A stretch of 64,000 bases of DNA from Xanthostigma xanthostigma (lineage: Eukaryota > Arthropoda > Insecta > Raphidioptera > Raphidiidae), in the NCBI GenBank assembly GCA_963575645.1, contig OY754470.1:33276501-33340500 (forward strand). Reading direction: 5' to 3'. Made by a program: the position numbers and the translations under genes. The notes beneath the pieces were generated by a model. That model was given only the letters and a program-made list of their open reading frames with translations. It was not told the origin of the DNA and made no database searches. Positions 54,001 to 64,000 of the stretch are shown piece after piece; positions within the stretch are counted from its first letter, which is position 1; each line of letters starts with the position of its first letter.

Positions 54001-56438
54001 TTTGCCCTTAATTGTCATAAAGCATGTAAAAACTGCTTGTATGCGTTAAAATAATGGTTAATATGCAGTTTGCATTTTCTTATGTGAGAATGATCCAAAC
54101 CTGAATGTTATAGTGTTAATAGACTTACATTTGTAAAATAAAGCAATTTTGCCTATAAGGACTCATTTGCACGCAATTGTCGTGAAGCATGTAAAAACTG
54201 CTTGTCTGCGTGAAAATGATAGTAATAATGCAGTTTGCATTTTCTTATGAGAGAATGATCCAAACCTGAACGTTATAGTGTAAATAGACTTACCCTCATA
54301 AAATAAAGCAATTTTGCCTATAAAGATTCATTTGCACCTAATTGTCGTAAAGCAAGTGAAAACTGCTTGTCTGCGTTTAAATAATGGTTAATATGCAGTT
54401 TGCATTTTCTTATGAGAAAATGATCCAAACCTGAATGTTATAGTGTAAATAGACTTACCTTCATGAAATAAAGCAATTTTGCCTATAAGGACTCATTTGC
54501 CCCTTTTTGTCATAAAGCGTGTAAAAACTGCTTGTCAGCGTTAAAATAATGGTTAATATGCAGTTTGCATTTTCTTATGAGAGAATGATCCAAACCTGAA
54601 TGTTATAGTGTAAATAGACTTACCTTCATGAAATAAAGCAATTTTGCCTATAAGGACTCATTTGCCCCTTATTGTCATTAAACATGTAAAAACTGCTTGT
54701 ATGCGTTAAAATAATGTATAATATGCAGTTTGCATTTTCTTATGAGAGAATGATCCAAACCTGAATGTTATAGTGAAAATAGACTTACCTTTGTAAAATA
54801 AAGCAATTTTGCCTATGAGGACTCATTTGCACGCAATTGTCGTGAAGCATGTAAAAACTGCTTGTTTGCGTAAAAATGATAGTAAATATGCAGTTTGCAT
54901 TTTCTTATGAGAGAATGATCCAAACCTGAATGTTATAGTGTAAATAGACTTACCCTCATGAAATAAAGCAATTTTGCCTATAAAGACTCATTTGCACCTA
55001 ATTGTCGTGAAGCATGTAAAAACTGCTTGTGTGCGTTTAAATAATGGTTTATATGCAGTTTGCATTTTCTTATGAGAGAAAGATCCAAACCTGAATGTTA
55101 TAGTGTAAATAGACTTACCTTCATGAAATAAAGCAATTTTGCCTATAAGGACTCATTTGCACCTACTTGTCATAAAGCTTGTAAAAACTGCGTGTATGCG
55201 TTAAAATAATAGTTAATATGCAGTTTGCATTTTCTTATAAGAGAATGATCTAAACCTGAATGGTATAGTTTAAGTAAACTAACCTTTGTAAAGTAAAGCA
55301 ATTTTGCCTATAAGGACTCATTTGCCCCTAATTGTCATAAAGCATGTAAAAACTGCTTGTATGCGTTAAAATAATGGTTAATATGCAGTTTGCATTTTCT
55401 TATGAGAGAATGATCCAAACCTGAATGTTATAGTGAAAATAGACTTACCTTTGTAAAATAAAGCAATTTTGCCTATAAGGACTCATTTGCACGCAATTGT
55501 CGTGAAGCATGTAAAAACTGCTTGTCTGCGTGAAAATGATAGTAAATATGCAGTTTGCATTTTCTTATGAGAGAATGATCTAAACCTGAATGTTATAGTG
55601 TAAATAAACTAACCTTCATGAAATAAAGCAATTTTGCCTATAAGGACTCATTTGCCCCTAATTGTCATAAAGCATGTAAAAACTGCTTGTCAGCGTTAAA
55701 ATAATGGTTAATATGCAGTTTGATTTTCTTATGAGAGAATGATCCAAACCTGAATGTTATAGTGTAAATAGACTTACCTTCATGAAATAAAGCAATTTTG
55801 CCTATAAGGACTTATTTGCCCCTTATTGTCATAAAGCATGTAAAAACTGCTTGTATGCGTTAAAATAATGTATAATATGCAGTTTGCATTTTCTTATGAG
55901 AGAATGACCCAAACCTGAATGTTATAGTGTACATAGACTTACCCTCATGAAATAAAGCAATTTTGCCCTTAAGGACTCATTTGCACCTAATTGTCATAAA
56001 GCTTGTAAAAACTGCTTGTATGCGTTAAAATAATAGTTAATATGCAGTTTGCATTTTCTTATGAGAGAATGATCTAAACCTGAATGTTATAGTTTAAGTA
56101 AACTTACCTTTGTAAAATAAAGCAATTTTGCCTATATAGACTAATTTGCCCCTAATTGTCGTAAAGCATGTAAAGACTGCTTGTATGCGTTAAAATAATG
56201 GTTAATATGCAGTTTGCATTTTCTTATGAGAGAATGATCCAAACCTGAATGTTATAGTGTAAATAGATTTACCTTTGTAAAATAAAGCAATTTTGCCTAT
56301 AAGGACTCCTTTGCACGCAATTGACGTGAAGCATGTAAAAACTGCTTGTCTGCGTGAAAATGATTGTAAATTTGCAGTTTGCATTTTCTTATGAGAGAAT
56401 GATCCAAACCTGAATGTTATAGTGTAAATAGACTTACC
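51074..56438 (+). repeat. 35-monomer unit, tandem copy B (about 32.5 monomers present)
   Basis: Reads the same as copy A by eye from its left edge to 56,438, where the sequence switches to older flank material (ACCCTCATG with TTGCTTATAAAGAC). It includes one-base deletions near 52,155 and 55,722 at the positions expected from copy A. The block marks the right-hand limit of the recently homogenised part of the window. No gene is present. Confidence 0.85.
51798..52456 (+). repeat. Divergent monomer cluster, short form (copy 3)
   Basis: This is the 5,773-bp-shifted copy of 46,025-46,683, with GAATTC at 52,164. The three short-form copies read alike, so the fusions arose once and were then carried by the larger duplications. 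Confidence 0.8.
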
Positions 56439-58890
56439 CTCATGAAATAAAGCAATTTTGCTTATAAAGACTCATTTGCACCTAATTGTCATAAAGCTTG
56501 TAAAAACTGCGTGTATGCGTTAAAATAACAGTTAATATGCAGTTTGCATTTTCTTATGAGAGAATGATCTAAACCTGAATGTTATAGTTTAAGTAAACTT
56601 ACCTTTGTAAAATAAAGCAATTTTGCCTATAAGGACTCATTTGCCCCTTATTGTCATAAAACATGTAAAAACTGCTTGTATGCGTTAAAATAATGTATAA
56701 TATGCAGTTTGCATTTTCTTATGAGAGAATGATCCAAACCTGAATGTTATAGTGAAAATAGACTTACCTTTGTAAAATAAAGCAATTTTGCCTATGAGGA
56801 CTCATTTGCACGCAATTGTCGTGAAGCATGTAAAAACTGCTTGTCTGCGTTAAAACAATGGTTAATATGCAGTTTGCATTTTCTTATGAGAGAATGATCC
56901 AAACCTGAATGTTTTAGTGTAAATAGACTTACCCTCATGAAATAAAGCAATTTTGCCTATAAAGACTCATTTGCACCTAATTGTCATAAAGCATGTAAAA
57001 ACTGCTTGTATGCGTTAAAATGATAGTAAATATGCAGTTTGCATTTTCTTATGTGAGAAAGATCCAAACCTGAATGTTATAGTGTAAATAGACTTACCCT
57101 CATAAAATAAAGCAATTTTGCCTATAAGGACTCATTTGCACCTACTTGTCATAAAGCTTGTAAAAACTGCGTGTATGCGTTAAAATAATAGTTAATATGC
57201 AGTTTGCATTTTCTTATAAGAGAATGATCTAAACCTGAATGTTATAGTTTCAGTAAACTAACCTTTGTAAAGTAAAGCAATTTTGCCTATAAGGACTCAT
57301 TTGCCCCTAATTGTCATAAAGCATGTAAAAACTGCTTGTCAGCGTTAAAATAATGGTTAATATGCAGTTTGCATTTTCTTATGAGAGAATGATCCAAACC
57401 TGAATGTTATAGTGTAAATAGACTTACCTTCATGAAATAAAGCAATTTTGCCTATAAGGACTTATTTGCCCCTTATTGTCATAAAGCATGTAAAAACTGC
57501 TTGTATGCGTTAAAATAATGTATAATATGCAGTTTGCATTTTCTTATGAGAGAATGACCCAAACCTAAATGTTATAGTGTAAATAGACTTACCCTCATGA
57601 AATAAAGCAATTTTGCCCTTAAGGACTCATTTGCACCTAATTGTCATAAAGCTTGTAAAAACTGCTTGTATGCGTTAAAATAATAGTTAATATGCAGTTT
57701 GCATTTTCTTATGAGAGAATGATCTAAACCTGAATGTTATAGTTTAAGTAAACTTACCTTTGTAAAATAAAGCAATTTTGCCTATATAGACTAATTTGCC
57801 CCTAATTGTCGTAAAGCATGTAAAAACTGCTTGTATGCGTTAAAATAATGGTTAATATGCAGTTTGCATTTTCTTATGAGAGAATGATCCAAACCTGAAT
57901 GTTATAGTGTAAATAGATTTACCATTGTAAAATAAAGCAATTTTGCCTATAAGGACTCATTTGCACGCAATTGACGTGAAGCATGTAAAAACTGCTTGTC
58001 TGCGTGAAAATGATAGTAAATTTGCAGTTTGCATTTTCTTATGAGAGAATGATCCAAACCTGAATGTTATAGTGTAAATAGACTTACCCTCATGAAATAA
58101 AGCAATTTTGCTTATAAAGACTCATTTGCACCTAATTGTCGTAAAGAATGTAAAAACTGCTTGTCTGCGTTTAAATAATGGTTAATATGCAGTTTGTATT
58201 TTCTTATGAGAAAATGATCCAAACCTGAATGTTATAGTGTAAATAGACTTACCTTCATGAAATAAAGCAATTTTGCCTATAAGGACTCATTTGCCCCTAA
58301 TTGTCATAAAGCATGTAAAAACTGCTTGTCAGCGTTAAAATAATGGTTAATATGCAGTTTGCATTTTCTTATGAGAGAATGATCCAAACCTGAATGTTAT
58401 AGTGTAAATAGACTTACCTTCATGAAATAAAGCAATTTTGCCTATAAGGACTCATTTGCCCCTTATTGTCATAAAGCATGTAAAAACTGCTTGTATGCGT
58501 TAAAATAATGTATAATATGCAGTTTGCATTTTCTTATGAGAGAATGATCCAAACCTGAATGATATAGTGAAAATAGACTTACCTTTGTAAAATAAAGCAA
58601 TTTTGCCTATGAGGACTCACATGCACGCAATTGTCGTGAAGCATGTAAAAACTGCTTGTTTGCGTAAAAATGATAGTAAATATGCAGTTTGCATTTTCTT
58701 ATGAGAGAATGATCCAAACCTGAATGTTATAGTGTAAATAGACTTACCCTCATGAAATAAAGCAATTTTGCCTATAAAAACTCATTTGCACCTAATTGTC
58801 GTAAAGCATGTAAAAACTGCTTGTCTGCGTTTAAATAATGGTTAATATGCAGTTTGCATTTTCTTATGAGAGAAAGATCCAAACCTGAAT

Positions 58891-59400
58891 GTTAAAGTGA
58901 AAGTAGACTAACCTTTGTGAAATAAAACAATTTTGCCTTTAAGGACTTTTTTCCATTTAATTGTCGTAAAACATGTGAAAACTGCTTGTCTGCGTAAAAA
59001 TGATAGTAAATATGCAGTTTGCATTTTCTTATGAGAGAAAGATCCAAACCTGAATGTTATAGTGTAAATAGACTTACCTTCATGAAATAAAGCAATTTTG
59101 CCTATAAGGACTCATTTGAACGCATTTGTCGTGAAGCATATAAAAACTGCTTGTCTGCGTTAAAATAATGGTTTATATGCAGTTTGCATTTTCTTATGAG
59201 AGAATGATCCAAACCTGAATGTTAAAGTGAAAGTAGACTAACCTTTGTGAAATAAAACAATTTTGCCTTTAAGGACTTTTTTCCATTTAATTGTCGTAAA
59301 ACATGTGAAAACTGCTTGTCTGCGTAAAAATGATAGTAAATATGCAGTTTGCATTTTCTTATGAGAGATTGATCCAAACCTGAATGTTATAGTGTAAATA
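58891..59400 (+). repeat. Two-monomer local duplication with GTTAAAGTG monomers
   Basis: The rare monomer starting GTTAAAGTGAAAGTAGAC, with GGACTTTTTTCCATTTAATTG, occurs at 58,891 and 59,221, 330 bp apart. A related but distinct form (AAAGTAGAC, TTTCCACCTAA) is found at 3,301, 11,880 and 16,334. An adjacent 330-bp repeat lies at 59,401 and 59,731 (ATGTATAAACTGC). Confidence 0.75.
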
Positions 59401-60660
59401 GACTAACCTTCATGAAATAAAGCAATTTTGCCTATAAGGACTCATTTGCCCCTAATTGTCATAAAGCATGTATAAACTGCTTGTCAGCGTTAAAATAATG
59501 GTTAATATGCAGTTTGCATTTTCTTATGAGAGAATGATCCAAACCTGAATGTTATAGTGTAAATAGACTTACCTAAATGAAATAAAGCAATTTTGCCTAT
59601 AAGGACTCATTTGCCCCTTATTGTCATAAAGCATGTAAAAACTGCTTGTATGCGTTAAAATAATGTATAATATGCAGTTTGCATTTTCTTATGAGAGAAT
59701 GATCCAAACCTGAATGTTATAGTGTAAATAGACTAACCTTCATGAAATAAAGCAATTTTGCCTATAAGGACTCATTTGCCCCTAATTGTCATAAAGCATG
59801 TATAAACTGCTTGTCAGCGTTAAAATAATGGTTAATATGCAGTTTGCATTTTCTTATGAGAGAATGATCCAAACCTGAATGTTATAGTGTAAATAGACTT
59901 ACCCTCATGAAATAAAGCACTTTTGCCTATAAGGCCTCATTTGCACCTAATTGTCATAAAGCATGAAAAAACTGCTTGTCAGCGTTAAAATAATGGTTAA
60001 TATGCAGTTTGCATTTTCTTATGAGAGAATGATCCAAACCTGAATGTTATAGTGTAAATAGACTTACCTTTCTAAAATAAAGCAATTTTGCCTATAAGGA
60101 CCCATTTGCACGCAATTGTCATGAAGCATGTAAAAACTGCTTGTCTGCGTTAAAATAATGGTTAATATGCAGTTTGCATTTTCTTATGAGAGAATGATCC
60201 AAACCTGAATGTTATAGTGTAAATAGACTAACCTTCATGAAATAAAGCAATTTTGCCTATAAAGACTCATTTGCACCTAATTGTCATAAAGCATGTAAAA
60301 ACTGCTTGTATGCGTTAAAATGATAGTAAAAATGCAGTTTGCATTTTCTTATGAGAGAATGATCCAAACCTGAATGTTATAGTGTAAATAGATTTACCCT
60401 CATGAAATAAAGCAATTTTGCCTATAAGGACTCATTTGCACCTAATTGTCATAAAGCTTGTAAAAACTGCGTGTATGCGTTAAAATAATAGTTAATTTGC
60501 AGTTTGCATTTTCTTATGAGAGAATGATCTAAACCTGAATGTTATAGTTTAAGTGAACTTACCTTTGTAAAATAAAGCAATTTTGCCTATAAGGACTCAT
60601 TTGCCCCTAATTGTCATAAAGCATGTAAAAACTGCTTGTATGCTTTAAAATAATGGTTAA

Positions 60661-61500
60661 TATGCAGTTTGCATTTCCTTATGAGAGAATGATCCAAACC
60701 TGAATGTTATAGTGTAAATAGACTTACCTTTGTAAAATAAAGCAATTTTGGCTATAAGTACTCATTTGCACGCAATTGTCGTGAAGCATGTAAACCTGCT
60801 TGTCTGCGTGAAAATGATATTAAATATGCAGTTTGCATTTTCTTATGAGAGAATGATCCAAACCTGAACGTTATAGTGTAAATAGACTTACCCTCATAAA
60901 ATAAAGCAATTTTGCCTATAAAGATTCATTTGCACCTAATTGTCGTAAAGCATGTGAAAACTGCTTGTCTGCGTTTAAATAATGGTTAATATGCAGTTTG
61001 CATTTTCTTATGAGAGAATGATCCAAACCTGAATGTTATAGTGTAAATAAAATAGACTTACCTTCATGAAATAAAGCAATTTTGCCTATAAGGACTCATT
61101 TGCCCCTAATTGTCATAAAGCATGTAAAAACTGCTTGTCAGCGTTAAAATAATGGTTAATATGCAGTTTGCATTTTCTTAAGAGAGAATGATCCAAACCT
61201 GAATGTTATAGTGTAAATAGACTTACCTTCATGAAATAAAGCAATTTTGCCTATAAAGATTCATTTGCACCTAATTGTCGTAAAGCATGTTAAAACTGCT
61301 TGTCTGCGTTTAAATAATGGTTAATATGCAGTTTGCATTTCCTTATGAGAGAATGATCCAAACCTGAATGTTATAGTGTAAATAGACTTACCATTGTAAA
61401 ATAAAGCAATTTTGCCTATAAGTACTCATTTGCACGCAATTGTCGTGAAGCATGTAAACCTGCTTGTCTGCGTGAAAATGGTAGTAAATATGCAGTTTGC
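60661..61500 (+). repeat. Four-monomer repeat with the only 5-bp insertion
   Basis: The monomers with ATAAGTACTCATT and ATGTAAACCTGC (each one base short) occur at 60,7xx and 61,4xx, 664 bp apart. That is 4 x 165 plus 4. The excess comes from a 5-bp insertion (TGTAAATAAAATAGAC) near 61,030 minus one base. The two copies differ at several positions, such as TTGGCTATAAG near 60,750. Confidence 0.75.
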
Positions 61501-61699
61501 ATTTTCTTATGAGAGAATGATCCAAACCTGAACGTTATAGTGTAAATAGACTTACCCTCATAAAATAAAGCAATTTTGCCTATAAAGATTCATTTGCACC
61601 TAATTGTCGTAAAGCATGTGAAAACTGCTTGTCTGCGTTTAAATAATGGTTAATATGCAGTTTGCATTTTCTTATGAGAGAATGATCCAAACCTGAAGG

Positions 61700-63620
61700 T
61701 TATAGTGTAAATAGACTTACCTTTGTAAAATAAAGCAATATTGCCTATAAGGACTCATTTGCACGCATTTGTCGTGAAGCATGTAAAAACTGCTTGTCTG
61801 CGTGAAAATGATAGTAAATATGCAGTTTGCATTTTCTTATGAGAGAATGATCCAAACCTGAACGTTATAGTGTAAATAGACTAACCCTCATAAAATAAAG
61901 CAATTTTACCTATAAAGATTCATTTGCACCTAATTGTCGTAAAGCATGTGAAAACTGCTTGTCTGCGTTTAAATAATGGTTAATATGCAGTTTGCATTTT
62001 CTTATAAGAGAATGATCCAAACCTGAAGGTTATAGTGTAAATAGACTTACCTTTGTAAAATAAAGCAATTTTGCCTATAAGGACTCATTTGCACGCAATT
62101 GTCGTGAAGCATGTAAAAAATGCTTGTCTGCGTTAAAATAATGGTTAATATGCAGTTTGCATTTTCTTATGAGAAAATGATCCAAACCTGAATGTTATAG
62201 TGTAAATAGACTTACCTTCATGAAATAAAGCAATTTTGCCTATAAGGACTCATTTGCCCCTAATTGTCATAAAGCATGTAAAAACTGCTTGTATGCGTTA
62301 AAATAATGTATAATATGCAGTTTGCATTTTCTTATGAGAGAATGATCCAAACCTGAATGATATAGTGAAAATAGATTAACCTTTGTAAAATAAAGCAATT
62401 TTGCCTATGAGGACTCATTTGCACGCAATTGTCGTGAAGCATGTAAAAACTGCTTGTTTGCGTAAAAATGATAGTAAATATGCAGTTTGCATTTTCTTAT
62501 AAGAGAATGATCCAAACCTGAATGTCATAGAGTAAATAGACTTACCCTCATGAAATAAAGCAATTTTGCCTATAAAGACTCATTTGCACCTAATTGTCGT
62601 AAAAAATGTAAAAACTGCTTGTCTGCGTTTAAATAATGGTTAATATGCAGTTTGCATTTTCTTATGAGAGAAAGATCCAAACCTGAATGTTATAGTGTAA
62701 ATAGATTTACACTCATGAAATAAAGCAATTTTGCCTATAAGGACTCATTTGCACTTAATTGTCATAAAGCTTGTAAAAACTGCGTGTATGCGTTAAAATA
62801 ATAGTTAATATGCAGTTTGCATTTTCTTATGAGAGAATGATCTAAACCTGAATGTTATAGTTTAAGTAAACTTACCTTTGTAAAATAAAGCAATTTTGCC
62901 TATAAGGATTCATTTGCCCCTAATTGTCATAAAGCATGTAAAAACTGCTTGTATGCGTTAAAATAATGGTTAATATGCAGTTTGCATTTTCTTATGAGAG
63001 AATGATCCAAACCTGAATGTTATAGTGTAAATAGACTTACCTTTGTAAAATAAAGCAATATTGCCTATAAGGACTCATTTGCACGCAATTGTCGTGAAGC
63101 ATGTAAAAACTGCTTGTATGCGTGAAAATGATAGTAAATATGCAGTTTGCATTTTCTTATGAGAGAATGATCCAAACCTGAACGTTATAGTGTAAATAGA
63201 CTAACCCTCATAAAATAAAGCAATTTTGCCTATAAAGATTCATTTGCACCTAATTGTCGTAAAGCATGTGAAAACTGCTTGTCTGCGTTTAAATAATGGT
63301 TAATATGCAGTTTGCATTTTCTTATGAGAGAATGATCCAAACCTGAAGGTTATAGTGTAAATAGACTTACCTTTGTAAAATAAAGCAATTTTGCCTATAA
63401 GGACTCATTTGCACGCAATTGTCGTGAAGCATGTAAAAAATGCTTGTCTGCGTTAAAATAATGGTTAATATGCAGTTTGCATTTTCTTATGAGAAAATAA
63501 TCCAAACCTGAATGTTATAGTGTAAATAGACTTACCTTCATGAAATAAAGCAATTTTGCCTATAAGGACTCATTTGCCCCTAATTGTCATAAAGCATGTA
63601 AAAACTGCTTGTCAGCGTTA
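61700..63620 (+). repeat. Eight-monomer repeat, shift 1,320 bp
   Basis: About 61,700-62,290 is repeated at 63,020-63,610. Shared rare forms include GCAATATTGCC (61,736/63,056), CTGAAGGTTATAG (62,026/63,346), ATGTAAAAAATGC and ATGAGAAAAT. Several mismatches between the copies make this older than the left-hand duplications. Confidence 0.7.
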
Positions 63621-64000
63621 AAATAATGGTTAATATGCAGTTTGCATTTTCTTATGAGAGAATGATCCAAACCTGAATGTAATAGTGTAAATAGACTTAC
63701 CTTCATGAAATAAAGCAATTTTGCCTATAAGGACTCATTTGCCCCTTATTGTCATAAAGCATGTAAAAACTGCTTGTATGCGTTAAAATAATGTATAATA
63801 TGCAGTTTGCATTTTCTTATGAGAGAATGATCCAAACCTGAATGATATAGTGAAAATAGACTTACCTTTGTAAAATAAAGCAATTTTGCCTATGAGGACT
63901 CACATGCACGCAATTGTCGTGAAGCATGTAAAAACTGCTTGTTTGCGTAAAAATGATAGTAAATATGCAGTTTGCATTTTTTTATGAAAGAATGATCCAA

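Larger units (their letters stand above)
1..64000 (+). repeat. 165-bp AT-rich satellite array, about 388 head-to-tail monomers
   Basis: The same 165-bp unit recurs in one orientation across the entire window. Starts of the 'GTTATAGTG' phase fall at 2, 167, 332, 497, 662, 827 and 992. Allowing for the 22 small indels I located, the start at 63,844 lies exactly 387 monomers downstream of position 2. A typical monomer has 50 G/C in 165 bases. Nothing else interrupts the array: no inverted monomer, unique spacer or inserted transposon was seen. Long tandem AT-rich monomers close to nucleosome-repeat length are typical of centromeric or pericentromeric satellites in animals and plants; that this array is centromeric is inference. 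I do not recognise the family, so no species is assigned. Confidence 0.98.
56439..64000 (+). repeat. Heterogeneous right flank of the array, about 46 monomers
   Basis: Monomers stay in register but carry more private changes than the left part, and no multi-kilobase copy of them is seen in the window. Segments resemble older versions of the 35-monomer unit; for example, the AATGACCC monomer near 57,557 lacks the TGTACATAG change. Short duplications are visible: two monomers at 58,891/59,221 and at 59,401/59,731, four at 60,661/61,325 and eight at about 61,700/63,020. The last 157 bases (63,844-64,000) are a partial monomer cut by the window edge. No gene is present. Confidence 0.8.

Noticed and set aside
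1..64000. CRISPR array
   Set aside because: Repeats are regular, but the unit is a continuous 165-bp monomer in which every position is repeated; there are no unique spacers, no short repeat and no cas genes.
1..64000. Transposon, LTR or retroelement insertions and inverted monomer segments
   Set aside because: The monomer register and orientation can be followed without a break from position 2 to the end, leaving no room for an insertion or inversion.
1..64000. Promoters, tRNA/rRNA genes, terminators or origins
   Set aside because: TATA-like and poly-T-like strings occur, but only as parts of the repeated monomer. Nothing distinguishes one copy as functional, and no RNA gene fold or box was recognised.
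1..64000. Assignment to a named satellite family or species
   Set aside because: The length is near that of several plant and animal centromere satellites, but the sequence does not match one I can recall with confidence; a database search would be needed.

Overview
The whole 64 kb window is one uninterrupted, head-to-tail satellite DNA array. It contains no protein-coding gene, RNA gene, mobile element or CRISPR array that I can support. The repeat unit is 165 bp and about 70% A+T (50 G/C in one typical monomer counted by hand). Taking the monomer start as the 'GTTATAGTG' phase, 387 complete monomers run from position 2 to 63,843, followed by a 157-bp partial monomer. The register can be followed through every line. 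I found 20 one-base deletions, one 2-bp insertion and one 5-bp insertion; together these account exactly for the spacing between the first and last monomers. Such an array indicates a eukaryotic (peri)centromeric or other heterochromatic block. I do not recognise the monomer and cannot name the species or clade.

Layout. (1) 1-20,228: three related multi-monomer blocks starting near 1, 6,930 and 12,019. The third is a chimera whose left part copies 6,740-10,394 (shift 5,279 bp) and whose right part copies 1,935-7,195 (shift 13,033 bp). (2) 20,229-21,440: older, more diverged relatives. (3) 21,441-28,887: a block holding a cluster of divergent monomers, a partial copy of the leftmost block, and a 10-monomer (1,652 bp) unit repeated about 2.2 times. 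(4) 28,090-53,221: a large tandem duplication of about 73 monomers (shift 12,040 bp), the second copy carrying six extra monomers (shift then 13,029 bp). (5) 45,301-56,438: a 35-monomer (5,773 bp) unit in two tandem copies, overlapping region 4. (6) 56,439-64,000: a more heterogeneous flank with only short local duplications (2, 4 and 8 monomers).

Interpretation. The array shows nested higher-order repeats made by repeated unequal exchange or template switching in monomer register. The youngest duplications are nearly identical by eye (one mismatch noticed over 5-6 kb in several pairs), while the right flank looks older. Conserved monomer features are a 13-bp dyad, ATGCA-GTT-TGCAT, and a 7-bp inverted-repeat pair, AAACTGC/GCAGTTT, about 28 bp apart. 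Both are lost in one divergent subfamily. The few long open frames on the minus strand arise because 165 is a multiple of three and point changes remove one recurrent TGA stop; I do not annotate them as genes. All identity statements come from reading and comparing by eye, not from an alignment program.
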